From Pusillimonas sp. (lineage in GTDB: Bacteria > Pseudomonadota > Gammaproteobacteria > Burkholderiales > Burkholderiaceae_B), in the NCBI RefSeq assembly GCF_029263785.1, contig NZ_JAJUFE010000017.1, forward strand, positions 1-44,361: 44,361 bases of DNA, written 5' to 3'. Numbering within the stretch: position 1 is the first letter of the stretch; each line of letters starts with the position of its first letter. Positions 29,868-38,389 of this stretch are shown piece by piece. The position numbers were made by a program, and so were the translations under genes. The notes beneath the pieces were generated by a model that saw nothing but the letters and a program-made list of their open reading frames with translations, ran no database searches and was not told the origin of the DNA.

Positions 29868-30827
29868 CTAGCCCGCGACCGCGACTGCGTGAGCGGACGC
29901 CGGCGCCGTCTGACGCTTATACAACCGCCAGGCGTTGGCCGCGACCGCTAGCGAAGACAAGAGCATGGTTATGGCCGCCAGCCAGGGTTGAACCCAGCCA
30001 ATGGCGGCCAAAGGCATCATGAGTACGTGCCATAACATGGCGCCCAGCAGGCTTTGACGCGCAACGCGTTCACTGGCCTGTACCAGGCTGCCGAGTTGTT
30101 GTTTGGTGGTGGTTGGCCGTGCCATCAAGCTGGCGTGGGCAGCGGCGATCGAGGTGGGAACCGCCATGGCCATCGCGCAAGGGCAACTGATGACCAGCAT
30201 GGCGACCATGATGCCAATGGCGCGATCGGGCATGTAAAAATACCAGAAGGCGCCTGCAACAAAGGCCACCGCAAGCTGGACGATTGTAAACCATATGGCG
30301 ACCCGGTCGGCTTTGGCCGAAAGCATGGCGCGATGCTGCTCGATGATGTCGTGCAATCCGCCGCTGCCCACGGCCTGACGGCTACAGAGTTCGAAATATC
30401 TTGCAGTAAGCAGAAAGGCAACAAACATGGTGACCGAGTCGAAATACACCTCACCGTGCTGGGCCCATGTGGCATAAGAGCTGGGGATGAACGCCGCCGC
30501 AATACCCAGTGCCACGGGGACGTCCATGCTGACCTCGGCCTGTCGGATGCGTTTGACGGCGCCCTGCCAGACGGGCCAGGCGCAGTAAAAGACAACGGGC
30601 AGTGTCATGGCAAGACTGACCCAGTTCATGAAGACAATGGCGCTGTCGAGAAAGCTGCGATCTGCGGGGTTCATGTAGCCGCCGCGAAGGTAGCCCGGAA
30701 AGGCGAACATCATGACCTGCATCATGACGAGCCAGGCCAGGCCCAGGCGCGCAAGCATGTGCCGCCGGCGCAGGCGCTGAGCCGGCGCAAGCGAATCGGG
30801 GATGGTAAAGATGGAGAACACGCGCAT
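29868..30827 (-). CDS. CcoI-like protein reduced to the membrane domain of a copper P-type ATPase
   Basis: It occupies the ccoI place of a cbb3 operon, where a copper-exporting P1B-ATPase of about 750-850 residues loads the oxidase with copper. Only 319 residues remain. Eight helices are visible, about 28-46, 61-86, 102-122, 128-148, 174-197, 203-228, 261-281 and 283-301. Copper-site residues CPC (215-217) in helix 6 and MLLSS (288-292) in helix 8 are kept. The usual Tyr-Asn pair of helix 7 is Trp-His (266-267). Missing are the N-terminal metal-binding domain, the actuator TGE loop (only about 25 residues join helices 4 and 5), and the whole phosphorylation/nucleotide region with DKTGT (about 35 residues join helices 6 and 7). 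The frame is intact, so this is a reduced gene, not wreckage. The start is uncertain: ATG 30827 lies 4 nt after the predicted transcription start, and GTG 30857 would lie upstream of it. Confidence 0.8.
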   Translation of the reverse strand: MRVFSIFTIPDSLAPAQRLRRRHMLARLGLAWLVMMQVMMFAFPGYLRGGYMNPADRSFLDSAIVFMNWVSLAMTLPVVFYCAWPVWQGAVKRIRQAEVSMDVPVALGIAAAFIPSSYATWAQHGEVYFDSVTMFVAFLLTARYFELCSRQAVGSGGLHDIIEQHRAMLSAKADRVAIWFTIVQLAVAFVAGAFWYFYMPDRAIGIMVAMLVISCPCAMAMAVPTSIAAAHASLMARPTTTKQQLGSLVQASERVARQSLLGAMLWHVLMMPLAAIGWVQPWLAAITMLLSSLAVAANAWRLYKRQTAPASAHAVAVAG

Positions 30828-30837
30828 GATGAAGGCA

Positions 30838-30881
30838 ACTATAACGTTGCGCCGCACAAAAGGCCTTGATCTAGATCAAGG
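30838..30881 (-). promoter_or_regulatory. FNR-dependent promoter of the cbb3 operon
   Basis: TTGATCTAGATCAA at 30866-30879 is a perfect FNR box (TTGAT-N4-ATCAA) inside an 18 nt palindrome (30864-30881). On the minus strand TATAGT at 30838-30843 fits a -10, which predicts a start near 30831. The box centre (30872.5) is then at -41.5, the class II FNR activator position. The fnr gene at the other end of the operon is the obvious regulator. Confidence 0.88.
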
Positions 30882-30886
30882 GCGGA

Positions 30887-30907
30887 GGTGTTCCTGTACC
30901 GAACACC
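30887..30907. promoter_or_regulatory. Inverted repeat upstream of the FNR box
   Basis: GGTGTTC (30887-30893) and GAACACC (30901-30907) are perfect inverted arms around 7 nt. They are centred near -66 relative to the predicted cbb3 operon start. This is a possible second operator; no regulator is assigned. Confidence 0.45.
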
Positions 30908-30941
30908 ATTCTACGCCCGGGCTGCGCAGACCGTCCAAGAC

Positions 30942-30969
30942 AAAAAAGCGGCCTCTACTGAGGCCGCTT
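30942..30969 (-). terminator. Rho-independent terminator of aceA
   Basis: On the minus strand a perfect 10 bp stem AAGCGGCCTC / GAGGCCGCTT (30969-30960 / 30955-30946) with a 4 nt loop runs into TTTTTT (30947-30942). It lies about 50 nt after the aceA stop and isolates the cbb3 promoter region from aceA transcription. Confidence 0.9.
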
Positions 30970-31017
30970 GCATCTTCCTTTTAGCTCCGGGTTACACCGG
31001 CCAGCACATCACACACA

Positions 31018-32319
31018 CTAGGCGGCTTCGAACTGGGCTTCCTCTGTGGAACCGGTCAGCGCGGTAGTAGAAGACTCGCCACCTTCGATGGTTTGCGTGA
31101 CGGTATCGAAATAACCGGTGCCGACTTCGCGCTGGTGCTTGACGGCGGTGAAGCCCAGATCCGCTGCGGCAAATTCCTTTTGCTGAAGCTCGACGAAGGC
31201 GCTCATCTGACGGCGGGCGTAACCGTGAGCCAATTCGAACATGCCGTAGTTGAGGGCATGGAAGCCGGCCAGCGTAATGAACTGGAACTTGTAACCCATG
31301 GCACCCAACTCACGCTGGAAGCGGGCGATGGTGTCGTCGTCAAGGTTCTTCTTCCAGTTGAATGAAGGCGAGCAGTTGTAGGCGAGCATCTTGCCGGGGA
31401 ACTGTTTGTGGATGGCCTCGGCGAACTTGCGGGCATAGTCAAGATCGGGGGTTGAGGTTTCGCACCACAGCAGATCGGCATAGGGCGCGTAGGCCAGGCC
31501 ACGCGAGATGCCCTGCTCAATACCGGGGCGGGTACGGAAGAAGCCTTCAGACGTGCGCTCGCCCGTGATGAACGGGTGATCGTTCTCGTCGACGTCGCTG
31601 GTGATGAGGTCGGCAGCGTCGGCGTCCGTGCGCGCCAGCAACAAGGTGGGCACACCCAGAACGTCAGCGGCCAGGCGGGCGGCAACAAGTTTGGCAACTG
31701 CTTCACGGGTGGGTACAAGCACCTTGCCGCCCATGTGGCCGCACTTTTTGACAGAAGCCAGCTGGTCTTCGAAGTGTACGCCGGCGGCGCCGGCTTCGAT
31801 CATGGCCTTCATCAGTTCAAAGGCGTTCAACACACCCCCAAAGCCGGCTTCGGCATCGGCAACGATAGGTGCGAAATAATCAACATAGCCTTTGTCGCCG
31901 GGGCCGACACCCTCCATCCATTGAATCTGGTCACAACGAGTCAGCGCATTATTGATGCGACGAACCACCTGGGGCACGGAATTGGCGGGGTATAGCGACT
32001 GATCGGGATACATTTCACCCGCAAGGTTGGCGTCGCCGGCGACCTGCCAGCCCGAAAGATAGATGGCCTTCAAGCCTGCCTTGACCTGCTGCATGGCCTG
32101 ATTGCCGGTCAGCGCACCCAGTGCATTGACGAAGTCTTCGGTCTGCAGAAGGTTCCACAGTTTTTCGGAGCCACGCTTGGCCAGGGTATGTTCCACCATG
32201 ACCGACCCACGAAGTCGCACGACTTCGTCAGCCGTATAGCCGCGTTTTACGCCTTGCCAACGGGGGCTCTCGGCCCAATGGTTCTGCAATTCACGGACTT
32301 GTTGTTCGCGTGTAGACAT
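31018..32319 (-). CDS. aceA: Isocitrate lyase
   Basis: First enzyme of the glyoxylate shunt, splitting isocitrate into succinate and glyoxylate so that cells can grow on acetate or fatty acids. The 433 residues match the short bacterial class (E. coli 434). The catalytic signature KKCGH is at 191-195 (nucleophile C193). The magnesium-binding acidic residues lie in the [13 protein letters not shown] block (148-159). NCSPSFNW closes the active site. The start is ATG 32319 with AGGAGG 8 nt upstream. A terminator follows. Malate synthase is not in the window. The upstream DNA, shared with divergent queF, carries a palindrome and a TATGAAA array. Confidence 0.96.
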   Translation of the reverse strand: MSTREQQVRELQNHWAESPRWQGVKRGYTADEVVRLRGSVMVEHTLAKRGSEKLWNLLQTEDFVNALGALTGNQAMQQVKAGLKAIYLSGWQVAGDANLAGEMYPDQSLYPANSVPQVVRRINNALTRCDQIQWMEGVGPGDKGYVDYFAPIVADAEAGFGGVLNAFELMKAMIEAGAAGVHFEDQLASVKKCGHMGGKVLVPTREAVAKLVAARLAADVLGVPTLLLARTDADAADLITSDVDENDHPFITGERTSEGFFRTRPGIEQGISRGLAYAPYADLLWCETSTPDLDYARKFAEAIHKQFPGKMLAYNCSPSFNWKKNLDDDTIARFQRELGAMGYKFQFITLAGFHALNYGMFELAHGYARRQMSAFVELQQKEFAAADLGFTAVKHQREVGTGYFDTVTQTIEGGESSTTALTGSTEEAQFEAA

Positions 32320-32367
32320 GATGTTGCCTCCTGAAGAGTGAAAGAAAATAGACCTTGTATGGAGAAA

Positions 32368-32417
32368 ATTCTACGCCTCTTGTGCGGGGCAAAACACACT
32401 TATGTCTTATATAAGAC
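32368..32417 (-). promoter_or_regulatory. aceA promoter region with 14-nt palindrome
   Basis: The perfect palindrome GTCTTATATAAGAC (32404-32417) lies upstream of a possible -10, TAGAAT (32368-32373, minus strand), and is centred near -50 from the implied start. A dimeric regulator, for example of the GntR type, is the natural reading; I cannot name it from sequence alone. Confidence 0.55.
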
Positions 32418-32447
32418 TAAAAATATTTCCTTTTAAAATCATTAAAC

Positions 32448-32557
32448 TATGAAATTCTTTTCGTATTATGAAATCATTTTTGGCACTATGAAAACGGTTG
32501 CGCTGCCCTGCAGCAGAGCCATTTCATATGACGGTTGTTACGTTTCGCCATATGAAA
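32448..32557. promoter_or_regulatory. Array of five TATGAAA motifs between aceA and queF
   Basis: TATGAAA occurs at 32448, 32467, 32487 and 32551 on the plus strand and inverted (TTTCATA) at 32522. The first three are spaced 19 and 20 nt, about two helical turns, so proteins bound there would lie on one face. The possible queF -10 (TACAAT, 32571-32576) is just downstream of the last motif. Confidence 0.55.
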
Positions 32558-32605
32558 AAATGGTGGCCGGTACAATAAGGCCTGATTTTCTTGCTGGTTG
32601 ACGCC

Positions 32606-33427
32606 ATGAACTCCCGTCTCGACAATGCGCCGCTTGGACAAAACACGGTGTATCCCACGGCTTATGATGCCGCACTGCTCTACCCCATAGAACGGGCACC
32701 GAACCGGCTGGCTTTGGGAACCCTGCCCGACTGGATCGGCGCAGACATCTGGAATGCATATGAAATTTCGTGGCTGAATTCAAAGGGCAAGCCGGTGGTT
32801 GCCACCGCCACGTTTACCGTGCCTCAGAACAGCCCGAATCTGGTTGAATCCAAGTCGTTCAAGCTCTATCTGAATTCGTTCAACGAAGAGCGATTTGAAG
32901 ACCAGTCGGAAGTCGTTGCGCGGATGCGTCGCGATATTTCAGCAGCGTGTGGCGCACAGGTCGAGGTCGAGCTTCTGACGCTTGCCGAACAGACCGGAAG
33001 CGTTTACCGGCCCATGGACGGCATCAATATTGATGACATTGACGTAGAAATAGACGTCTACACACCCTCGCCCAACCTCTTGCAGTGTGTGCCCGGAGCA
33101 AACGATATTGAGGAAACCCTGGTTTCCGACCTTCTCAAGTCCAATTGCCCGGTAACGGGCCAGCCCGACTGGGCCACCGTCCAGATCCGCTACGCGGGGC
33201 CGCAAATCGATCGGTCCACCCTATTGAAGTACATAGTGTCTCTTCGCCGTCACGATGAATTTCATGAGCACTGCGTCGAGAAAATGTATTGCGACATCTG
33301 GCGGGTATGCAAACCCCGTTCTTTGCTGGTCTACGCGCGCTATACGCGGCGTGGAGGACTGGACATCAATCCATGGCGGGCAAGTCACGCAGCGCAGGTA
33401 GACACGGCAAGAACAGTACGTCAGTAA
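32606..33427 (+). CDS. queF: NADPH-dependent 7-cyano-7-deazaguanine (preQ0) reductase
   Basis: Reduces the nitrile of preQ0 to the amine preQ1 with two NADPH in queuosine synthesis. At 273 residues it is the long, bimodular (E. coli-like) QueF, not the short YkvM type. The NADPH/tunnel motif ESKSFKLYLNSF is at 81-92. Catalytic C181 and D188 are in NCPVTGQPDWA, and the substrate-binding FHEHC is at 219-223. The start is ATG 32606; a TTG 15 nt upstream is possible. I see no preQ1 riboswitch in its short leader. Its TAA stop lies at the edge of a 13 nt tandem repeat. Confidence 0.95.
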   Translation: MNSRLDNAPLGQNTVYPTAYDAALLYPIERAPNRLALGTLPDWIGADIWNAYEISWLNSKGKPVVATATFTVPQNSPNLVESKSFKLYLNSFNEERFEDQSEVVARMRRDISAACGAQVEVELLTLAEQTGSVYRPMDGINIDDIDVEIDVYTPSPNLLQCVPGANDIEETLVSDLLKSNCPVTGQPDWATVQIRYAGPQIDRSTLLKYIVSLRRHDEFHEHCVEKMYCDIWRVCKPRSLLVYARYTRRGGLDINPWRASHAAQVDTARTVRQ

Positions 33428-33436
33428 CAGGCCCTC

Positions 33437-33527
33437 GTCGTTAACACCCGTCGTTGACACCCTCCGTTAACACCCGTCGCTAACACCCGACCCTGACAGC
33501 CGTCATTGACACGCATCGGCAACAGCT
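33437..33527. repeat. 13-nt tandem repeat, seven copies, after queF
   Basis: Seven consecutive 13 nt units at 33437, 33450, 33463, 33476, 33489, 33502 and 33515, best copy GTCGTTAACACCC, increasingly diverged to the right. A related 13 nt unit (33420-33432) spans the queF stop codon. Its first 12 nt, GTCAGTAACAGG, recur at 33562-33573. It fills most of the gap between convergent queF and the MFS gene. No canonical terminator is visible there. Confidence 0.85.
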
Positions 33528-33587
33528 CCCGCAAGAAACAGATCTCAACGGTAACGGACGAGTCAGTAACAGGTCCATCGGCAATAT

Positions 33588-34910
33588 TCAGCTGACGAGC
33601 GCCTGAGGGCCGGTGCGCGCATTGACCGACCGGGCAATGATCATGGCCAGTGCAGATGCCGCTACAAAAGCAAGTGCGGCACCGACCCATGGCCCTTGGG
33701 CATGACCGGCATCCAGCATCAGCCCGAACCCTACTGGGCCAAGCGACGCCCCTACGTCCATTCCCGAATACACAAGCCCGTACACGGTGCCGGTGGCACC
33801 CTTGGGCGTGATCTTGCGGATCAGCATGTCTCGCGACGGTGTGCTGACCCCGGCGCAGAATCCGGCAAGCCCGACAGCGACCATGGCCAAGGGCGAAATC
33901 AACATGCCCGAGGCCAGGACGATCAGCAGGCCACCGGCCACAATCAGCGAAAGCGCAACGGTTCGCTCGTTGTTTGGGGTCGCGCCAACCAGGAATCCAC
34001 CCGCGATCATCCCCAGCGCCGATGCCAGCATAAAGCCCGAAAGCGTCGTACCGGCCATGACCTTGTCAATACCGTAGACGTCGCCAAGCATGGGGATCGT
34101 ATAGTTCTGCACGGCCGAAAAAGCGATGGATGTGCAGGCAAAGAAGAAGAAAGCTCCCCAGAGCGCAGGTTGCGTCACCAGCGTAACCAAGGTACGTCCC
34201 ACCGACTGTTGCGCGAGATCCGGAGTGGAGTCCACAGCAGCCGAGCCCGCTTGCCGGGATGACGATTCGCCCAGGCCGGCCACGGACTTGGCAGACGTTT
34301 CATTGCGGCCGGCCAGCAGGTCTCGACCGACCCACACCAGCAGCAATACGGCAGCCACCAGGCCCGCAGCGCCAAACGCCGCCACCCGCCAGTTGCCAAG
34401 ATGGATGAGTGTAGTCATGAAGACGGGTGTCAGTGCCCAGCCCAGGTTGCCCGTAAAGCCGTGCGTGCTGAACGCATGCCCCAGGCGGCGGGAGCTTACC
34501 CGATGGTTAATGATCGAGAAGTCGACCGGGTGAAACACTGAATTGCCTGCGCCCCCGATGACGGCGGCAAGCAGCAGCATGGCGTAATTGGTCGACAGGC
34601 CGATCAATACGCCCGACACCACAAAGCATGCCAGTCCAAACCGCAGGACGGGTGTAGGCCCGATCCGGTCGACAATAAAACCAGACGAGGCCTGGCCCAG
34701 GCCGGATATGACAAAAAAGACTGAAACCAGCAGCCCCAACTGAACAAAGTCGTAGCCGAACTCGGCAGCCAGCGGCAGAAAAAGTGTGGGGAAGACGAGC
34801 TGGAAGAAATGAGAACACGAGTGGCCCGCACCGATCAGCCCGATAATCTTCCAGTCTCGCCGCTTGACGGCAGGCGTGTCGTCAAGCTGATCGACAGTGG
34901 TTGAAACCAT
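33588..34910 (-). CDS. MFS transporter, possibly fosmidomycin-resistance-like
   Basis: A 440-residue major facilitator with about 12 helices in two halves and a polar central loop (about 195-230, rich in Ser, Ala and Gln). The GAGHSCSHFFQLVFPTLFLP opening and the GGAGNSVFHPVDFSIINH segment resemble Fsr-type (fosmidomycin resistance) efflux proteins. The substrate is not readable from sequence. I start at ATG 34910 with AAGG 8 nt upstream; a much longer open frame runs back into pgsA but has no support. It is the last gene of the orn-to-pgsA operon, 19 nt after pgsA. Confidence 0.85.
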   Translation of the reverse strand: MVSTTVDQLDDTPAVKRRDWKIIGLIGAGHSCSHFFQLVFPTLFLPLAAEFGYDFVQLGLLVSVFFVISGLGQASSGFIVDRIGPTPVLRFGLACFVVSGVLIGLSTNYAMLLLAAVIGGAGNSVFHPVDFSIINHRVSSRRLGHAFSTHGFTGNLGWALTPVFMTTLIHLGNWRVAAFGAAGLVAAVLLLVWVGRDLLAGRNETSAKSVAGLGESSSRQAGSAAVDSTPDLAQQSVGRTLVTLVTQPALWGAFFFFACTSIAFSAVQNYTIPMLGDVYGIDKVMAGTTLSGFMLASALGMIAGGFLVGATPNNERTVALSLIVAGGLLIVLASGMLISPLAMVAVGLAGFCAGVSTPSRDMLIRKITPKGATGTVYGLVYSGMDVGASLGPVGFGLMLDAGHAQGPWVGAALAFVAASALAMIIARSVNARTGPQALVS

Positions 34911-34929
34911 GATAAAACCTTCTACAACC

Positions 34930-35511
34930 TTATTGGCTGCGACCGGTCCGGTCGCGTATCTGGGGCGCGGCGCGCTGCAGATAATAGCACATTGACCAGA
35001 TGGTAAGAACCGCCGCCACAATAATAAGTACCTGACCGACCCATACGCTGGAAACGCCGTAAAGCTCTTGCCAGTACAGCAGGCAGGGAATGGCAACCAT
35101 CTGGGCGGCCGTCTTGAACTTGCCCAGCCAATGCACGGCAACGCTGCCACTTGCACCGATCTTGGCCATCCATTCGCGCAGCGCCGAAATGGTGATTTCA
35201 CGACCAATGATAATCAGCGCAATGACAGCATCGACCCGGTTCAGATCCAGCAGCAACAGAAGGGCCGCACACACCATCAGCTTGTCTGCGACCGGATCAA
35301 GAAAGGCGCCGAACGAAGATGTCTGGTTCCATCTGCGGGCCAGCCAGCCGTCGAACCAGTCGGTCAGGGCAGCGAAGATGAAGGCCAAGGCTGCAATGGT
35401 GTCGCGGGTGGTCGCGGGCAACCAATCGTGGGGCACGTAAAACAGCGCCACGAGCAACGGGATCATGGCGATGCGCAGCCACGTCAACACGATCGGAAAG
35501 TTCAAAGGCAT
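34930..35511 (-). CDS. pgsA: CDP-diacylglycerol-glycerol-3-phosphate 3-phosphatidyltransferase
   Basis: Inner-membrane enzyme making phosphatidylglycerol phosphate, the first step to phosphatidylglycerol and cardiolipin. The 193 residues have four or five helices. The CDP-alcohol phosphotransferase motif D-G-x2-A-R-x8-G-x3-D-x3-D is complete at D54, G55, A58, R59, G68, D72 and D76. The start is ATG 35511, 19 nt after uvrC, the common uvrC-pgsA pairing. The tRNA genes often found downstream of pgsA are absent; a transporter gene follows instead. Confidence 0.95.
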   Translation of the reverse strand: MPLNFPIVLTWLRIAMIPLLVALFYVPHDWLPATTRDTIAALAFIFAALTDWFDGWLARRWNQTSSFGAFLDPVADKLMVCAALLLLLDLNRVDAVIALIIIGREITISALREWMAKIGASGSVAVHWLGKFKTAAQMVAIPCLLYWQELYGVSSVWVGQVLIIVAAVLTIWSMCYYLQRAAPQIRDRTGRSQ

Positions 35512-35530
35512 AGGGTCAATACTACCATCG

Positions 35531-37357
35531 CTACGTACGCAATGCCTGATAGATACGCTCGGCCAGTTCGTCGGAAATTCCCTCGACTTCTCTCAAGTCG
35601 TCGACACTGGCCGCAACCACTCCAGAGAACCCGCCAAAGCGCGCAAGCAGTTTTTGCCTGCGACGTGCGCCCACGCCCTCTATCTCTTCAAGCCGCGATA
35701 CGGTTCGCGCCTTGGCCCGTTTCGCCCGCATGCCGGTTATAGCGAAGCGGTGCGCCTCGTCACGGATCTGGGCGACCAGCATCAGGGCAGCAGATTCGGG
35801 CCCCAGCGATACGGGCGGGCGTCCGTCCGCAAAGACGAGGGTCTCCAGGCCCACCTTGCGCCCCTCCCCCTTCGCGACCCCTACGATGATCTGGATGTCC
35901 AGGCCAAACTCGGCAAACACCTGGCGTGCAACCTCGACCTGGCCCTTGCCCCCGTCGATAAGGACCAGAGAAGGAAGTTCGGCCAGGCCGTCGGCCACAC
36001 GACTGAAGCGACGGGTCAGCACCTGTCGCATGGCTGCATAGTCGTCACCCGCCTTCACACCGGCGATGTTGTATCGCCGATACAAAGAAGGCTGCATCTC
36101 GTGGTTCTTGTAGACGACACAAGACGCTTGAGTCGCCTCACCCGCCGTATGACTGATGTCGAAGCATTCGATGTGCATGGCAGCCAGTGCCGTCTCGTCG
36201 GTATCCAGGTTCAACGCTTCGGCCAAAGCCAGGGTGCGTGCCGACCGCGCAGAGGATTCGGTCAGCATGCGTGCCAGCGCCATCTCGGCATTGCGTTGAG
36301 CCTGTTCAAGCCAGCTGCGTCGCATACCCTGCGGGCGGACCAGAACGCGCGCCTTGACCCCCGTCTGTTCGGCCAGCAGCGTCATCAGGCTCGCGTCAGG
36401 CAACTTGTGCGAGCACACCAGTACTGGCGGCAGGCCTCCATCCACATAATGCTGCGCCACAAAGGCTGCAAGCACGTCAGCCGGGTCGTCGCCATCTGTA
36501 TGCGTGGGAAAGAAGGCCCGGTCTCCCAAATGGCGACCGCCACGCACCATGGCCAGATTGACGCATACGCGTCCGCCTGACGCCGCCACAGCGATGATGT
36601 CGACATCGTCAGTGCCTACCTGCTCCATGGTCTGTTGCTGCAAGACCCTTGCCAATGCACCCATCTGATCGCGCAGCACCGCGGCCTGCTCAAAATCAAG
36701 TGCTTCGGACGCCTGCAGCATACGCGCCTCGATGTCCTCCAGAACCTCCTTGGCACGGCCATCAAGAAAGCGGATGGCACGTTCGACATCGGCTTGGTAA
36801 TCCTCGGCGGAGATCAGGTCGACACACGGTGCGGAACACCGTGCGATCTGATGCAGCAGACAGGGGCGTGACCGGTTGGCATAAACGCTGTCCTCGCAAG
36901 TGCGCAGTCGAAACACCCGCTGCAGGATCTGAATGGTCTCGCGGACCGCCCAGGCGTTGGGATACGGCCCGAAGTACCGTCCCTTGCCGCTGGTGGCGCC
37001 CCGATAGTACGCGATGCGCGGTGCTTCATGACCGGTTATGTGTAGGAAAGGATACGACTTGTCATCGCGAAACAGGATGTTGTAGCGAGGCTGCAGCCGC
37101 TTGATAAGATTGTTCTCAAGCAGCAGCGCTTCGGCCTCCGAGCGCGTGACGGTCACTTCGACCCTGGCCACGCGCGCCACCATGTGCGCAATACGCGGAC
37201 TGGCCAGGTTCTTCTGAAAATACGACGAAACCCGCTTCTTGAGGTTACTGGCCTTGCCTACGTAAAGCACCTCGTCCCGCTCGTCGATATGCCGGTACAC
37301 CCCCGGCAGGTTTGGCAGGTCAGCCAGAAATGATTTCAGATTGAAGCTGTCGGGCAT
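35531..37357 (-). CDS. uvrC: Excinuclease ABC subunit C
   Basis: Nuclease that makes both incisions in nucleotide excision repair after damage recognition by UvrAB. The 608 residues are typical. The N-terminal GIY-YIG domain has PGVYRH and [17 protein letters not shown] at about 18-50. The UvrB-binding UVR motif lies at about 200-235. The RNase H-like domain has the conserved [15 protein letters not shown] and [10 protein letters not shown]. Two helix-hairpin-helix motifs close the C-terminus. I use ATG 37357; a TTG at 37372 is an alternative. It overlaps the nagZ end by 38 nt. No LexA box is seen near it. Confidence 0.95.
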   Translation of the reverse strand: MPDSFNLKSFLADLPNLPGVYRHIDERDEVLYVGKASNLKKRVSSYFQKNLASPRIAHMVARVARVEVTVTRSEAEALLLENNLIKRLQPRYNILFRDDKSYPFLHITGHEAPRIAYYRGATSGKGRYFGPYPNAWAVRETIQILQRVFRLRTCEDSVYANRSRPCLLHQIARCSAPCVDLISAEDYQADVERAIRFLDGRAKEVLEDIEARMLQASEALDFEQAAVLRDQMGALARVLQQQTMEQVGTDDVDIIAVAASGGRVCVNLAMVRGGRHLGDRAFFPTHTDGDDPADVLAAFVAQHYVDGGLPPVLVCSHKLPDASLMTLLAEQTGVKARVLVRPQGMRRSWLEQAQRNAEMALARMLTESSARSARTLALAEALNLDTDETALAAMHIECFDISHTAGEATQASCVVYKNHEMQPSLYRRYNIAGVKAGDDYAAMRQVLTRRFSRVADGLAELPSLVLIDGGKGQVEVARQVFAEFGLDIQIIVGVAKGEGRKVGLETLVFADGRPPVSLGPESAALMLVAQIRDEAHRFAITGMRAKRAKARTVSRLEEIEGVGARRRQKLLARFGGFSGVVAASVDDLREVEGISDELAERIYQALRT

Positions 37358-38381
37358 ACTGATAACGGGCAAGGCTTTGCAGGGTGTCCCAGTCGGGCGC
37401 CGCCTGACGCGGCACCAGACGCCGGATGCGTGCCAGTGATTGCGGCGAAGGCGTGTGCTTCAGACGGGCCAGCAGTTCGTCGGCAAGATCGGGACGATTA
37501 CATACCAGCACCATGTCGCAGCCCGCATTCAGGGCCGCTTGAGCGCGGGCCAGAATGTCTCCTGCAACCGTCGCGCCTTCCATGGTCAGATCGTCAGAAA
37601 ACACCACCCCATCATAAGCGAGATTGTCCCGCAGCACGGTCTGTATCCAGTACGGTGAAAACCCGGCAGGGTTCGGGTCTACCTGCGAATAGATGACATG
37701 GGCCGGCATTACCGATGGCAACACCATGTCGCCCAGCCAGCCGTATGGCGCCGCGTCTTCGCGCATGATCTGTTCGAAGCTGCGGTCGTCTACCGGTATT
37801 TCGTGGTGGGAATCGGCCTGCACGTAACCATGACCGGGAAAATGCTTGCCGCAAGCCGCCATGCCCGAGAACATCAAACCTTGAATCAGTGCCCTGGCCA
37901 GCATTGCCACCACCTGAGACTCGCGGTGAAAGGCGCGATTTCCTATCACCTGGCTGACGCCATAATCCAGATCCAGCACGGGAGTAAAGCTCAAGTCGAC
38001 CCCACAAGCGCGCAGCTCTGCCCCCAAAACATATCCGGTTTCAGTGGCCAGCCGCATGGCCGCCAGGGAATCATCCATCCAGATCTCGCCAAACGCCGAC
38101 ATCGGCGGCAACAGCGTGAAGCCGTCGTCGCGAAAACGCTGCACACGTCCGCCTTCGTGATCCACACAGATCAGCAAGGGTTCATCGCGCAAGGCATGAA
38201 TTTCGCGACACAACTCAATCAGTTCCTGCCTGCCCACAAAATTGCGAGAAAACAGGATGACGCCGCCCACCAGGGGATGACGCAGGCGCTGCCGTTCGTG
38301 GTCAGTGAGAGATGCACCCTCGACATCGACAATAACCGGGCCCAGGGGAAGAAATTGATTGGCAGAATCAGCAGCTGTCAT
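37320..38381 (-). CDS. nagZ: Beta-N-acetylhexosaminidase
   Basis: Cytoplasmic glycoside hydrolase family 3 enzyme that removes N-acetylglucosamine from anhydromuropeptides in cell-wall recycling. It thereby affects AmpC induction in some species. The 353 residues include the flexible-loop motif KHFPGHG-x6-H with the Asp/His dyad, and the nucleophile region FSDDLTM. The start is ATG 38381; a TTG at 38393 would overlap the acpS stop as TTGA and is plausible. It lies between acpS and uvrC in the operon. Confidence 0.93.
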   Translation of the reverse strand: MTAADSANQFLPLGPVIVDVEGASLTDHERQRLRHPLVGGVILFSRNFVGRQELIELCREIHALRDEPLLICVDHEGGRVQRFRDDGFTLLPPMSAFGEIWMDDSLAAMRLATETGYVLGAELRACGVDLSFTPVLDLDYGVSQVIGNRAFHRESQVVAMLARALIQGLMFSGMAACGKHFPGHGYVQADSHHEIPVDDRSFEQIMREDAAPYGWLGDMVLPSVMPAHVIYSQVDPNPAGFSPYWIQTVLRDNLAYDGVVFSDDLTMEGATVAGDILARAQAALNAGCDMVLVCNRPDLADELLARLKHTPSPQSLARIRRLVPRQAAPDWDTLQSLARYQYARQLQSEIISG

Positions 38382-38389
38382 GTCGATGG

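Noticed and set aside
29868-30827. ccoI-like gene as a frameshifted pseudogene
   Set aside because: One uninterrupted frame with conserved helices and short, clean linkers where domains are missing; no out-of-frame remnants of DKTGT or TGE in the surrounding 1 kb.
32558-32605. preQ1 riboswitch upstream of queF
   Set aside because: The leader is too short and lacks the pseudoknot pattern.
34911-34929. tRNA genes after pgsA, common in other proteobacteria
   Set aside because: Only 19 bp separate pgsA and the MFS gene.
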